From an uncultured Clostridia bacterium (GTDB lineage: Bacteria > Bacillota > Clostridia > Lachnospirales > Lachnospiraceae): a DNA stretch of 5,913 nucleotides. Under the pieces are notes generated by a model. The model saw only the letters and a list, made by a program, of their open reading frames with translations, searched no databases and had not been told where the DNA came from. Positions 5,825 to 5,913 of the stretch are shown here, piece after piece. Position 1 is the stretch's first letter. Every line of letters starts with the position of its first letter. The translations under genes were made by a program, and so were the position numbers. Location: assembly GCA_947178045.1 (NCBI GenBank), contig CAMWWR010000131.1:1-5913 (forward strand), in the 5' to 3' direction.

Positions 5825-5913
5825 TTGGCTAATATTAAATCTGCAAAAAAGAGAATTCTCGTAATCGAGACCAAGACTTTAAGAAATAAGATGGTCAAGT
5901 CCAAGGTAAAGAC
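5825..5913 (+). CDS. rpsT: 30S ribosomal protein S20, 3' end missing, TTG start
   Basis: Only 29 codons and two bases are visible before the window ends; the full protein is usually about 85-90 residues. The N terminus reads [10 protein letters not shown] (initiator TTG read as Met), followed by [19 protein letters not shown], which matches the typical bacterial S20 start of [10 protein letters not shown] plus a basic helix. S20 binds 16S rRNA early in assembly of the small subunit. The gene has a strong sigma-A promoter, a leader of about 82 bases and an excellent ribosome binding site, but a rare TTG initiator. In E. coli rpsT also starts with UUG, which takes part in repression by its own product; whether that holds here is unknown. 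It is divergent from gpr, an arrangement in keeping with the rpsT-gpr-spoIIP neighbourhood of other spore formers. Confidence 0.95.
   Translation, partial: MANIKSAKKRILVIETKTLRNKMVKSKVK

Noticed and set aside
1..5913. CRISPR array, insertion sequence, tRNA, phage or defence system
   Set aside because: No regularly spaced repeats, transposase motifs, terminal repeats or tRNA-like folds were seen; nearly all of the sequence is accounted for by five genes and short regulatory gaps.

Overview
The window looks like part of an endospore-forming Firmicute chromosome, most likely a Clostridia or Lachnospiraceae-type organism. The evidence is a gpr-spoIIP pair (germination protease and engulfment hydrolase) directly divergent from rpsT, plus strong GGAGG ribosome binding sites. 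rpsT-gpr-spoIIP is a conserved order in spore formers; in Bacillus the next gene is lepA, which is absent here. Base composition is moderately GC-rich, highest in gpr and patchier in the kinase-like gene.

Layout. Bases 1-1857 (+) hold the 3' part of a superfamily 1 helicase-like ATPase of the HelD (RNA polymerase recycling) type, whose start lies outside the window. It converges on a minus-strand gene (1922-2956) for a diverged APH/choline-kinase-fold phosphotransferase. The 64-base gap between them carries an imperfect hairpin. Upstream of the kinase-like gene are a good extended -10 promoter and a 14-bp perfect inverted repeat that abuts its ribosome binding site. Next on the minus strand are spoIIP (3094-4584) and gpr (4616-5575), 31 bases apart and probably co-transcribed at least in part. 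Bases 5576-5824 are a divergent regulatory region: a sigma-G/F-like promoter faces gpr and a near-consensus sigma-A promoter faces rpsT, with only 9 bases between the two -35 elements. rpsT begins at a TTG codon at 5825 and runs off the end.

How the genes fit together. gpr and spoIIP act at opposite ends of the spore cycle: SpoIIP remodels septal peptidoglycan during engulfment, and GPR degrades the DNA-protecting SASPs at germination. rpsT and the HelD-like ATPase are growth functions (ribosome small subunit, RNA polymerase recycling). The role of the kinase-like protein cannot be read from the sequence.

I see no CRISPR array, transposon, tRNA, rRNA or obvious defence system, and no evidence for a new multi-gene system. 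The most worthwhile leads are regulatory: the inverted repeat before the kinase-like gene, the back-to-back promoters, and the TTG start and possibly folded leader of rpsT.
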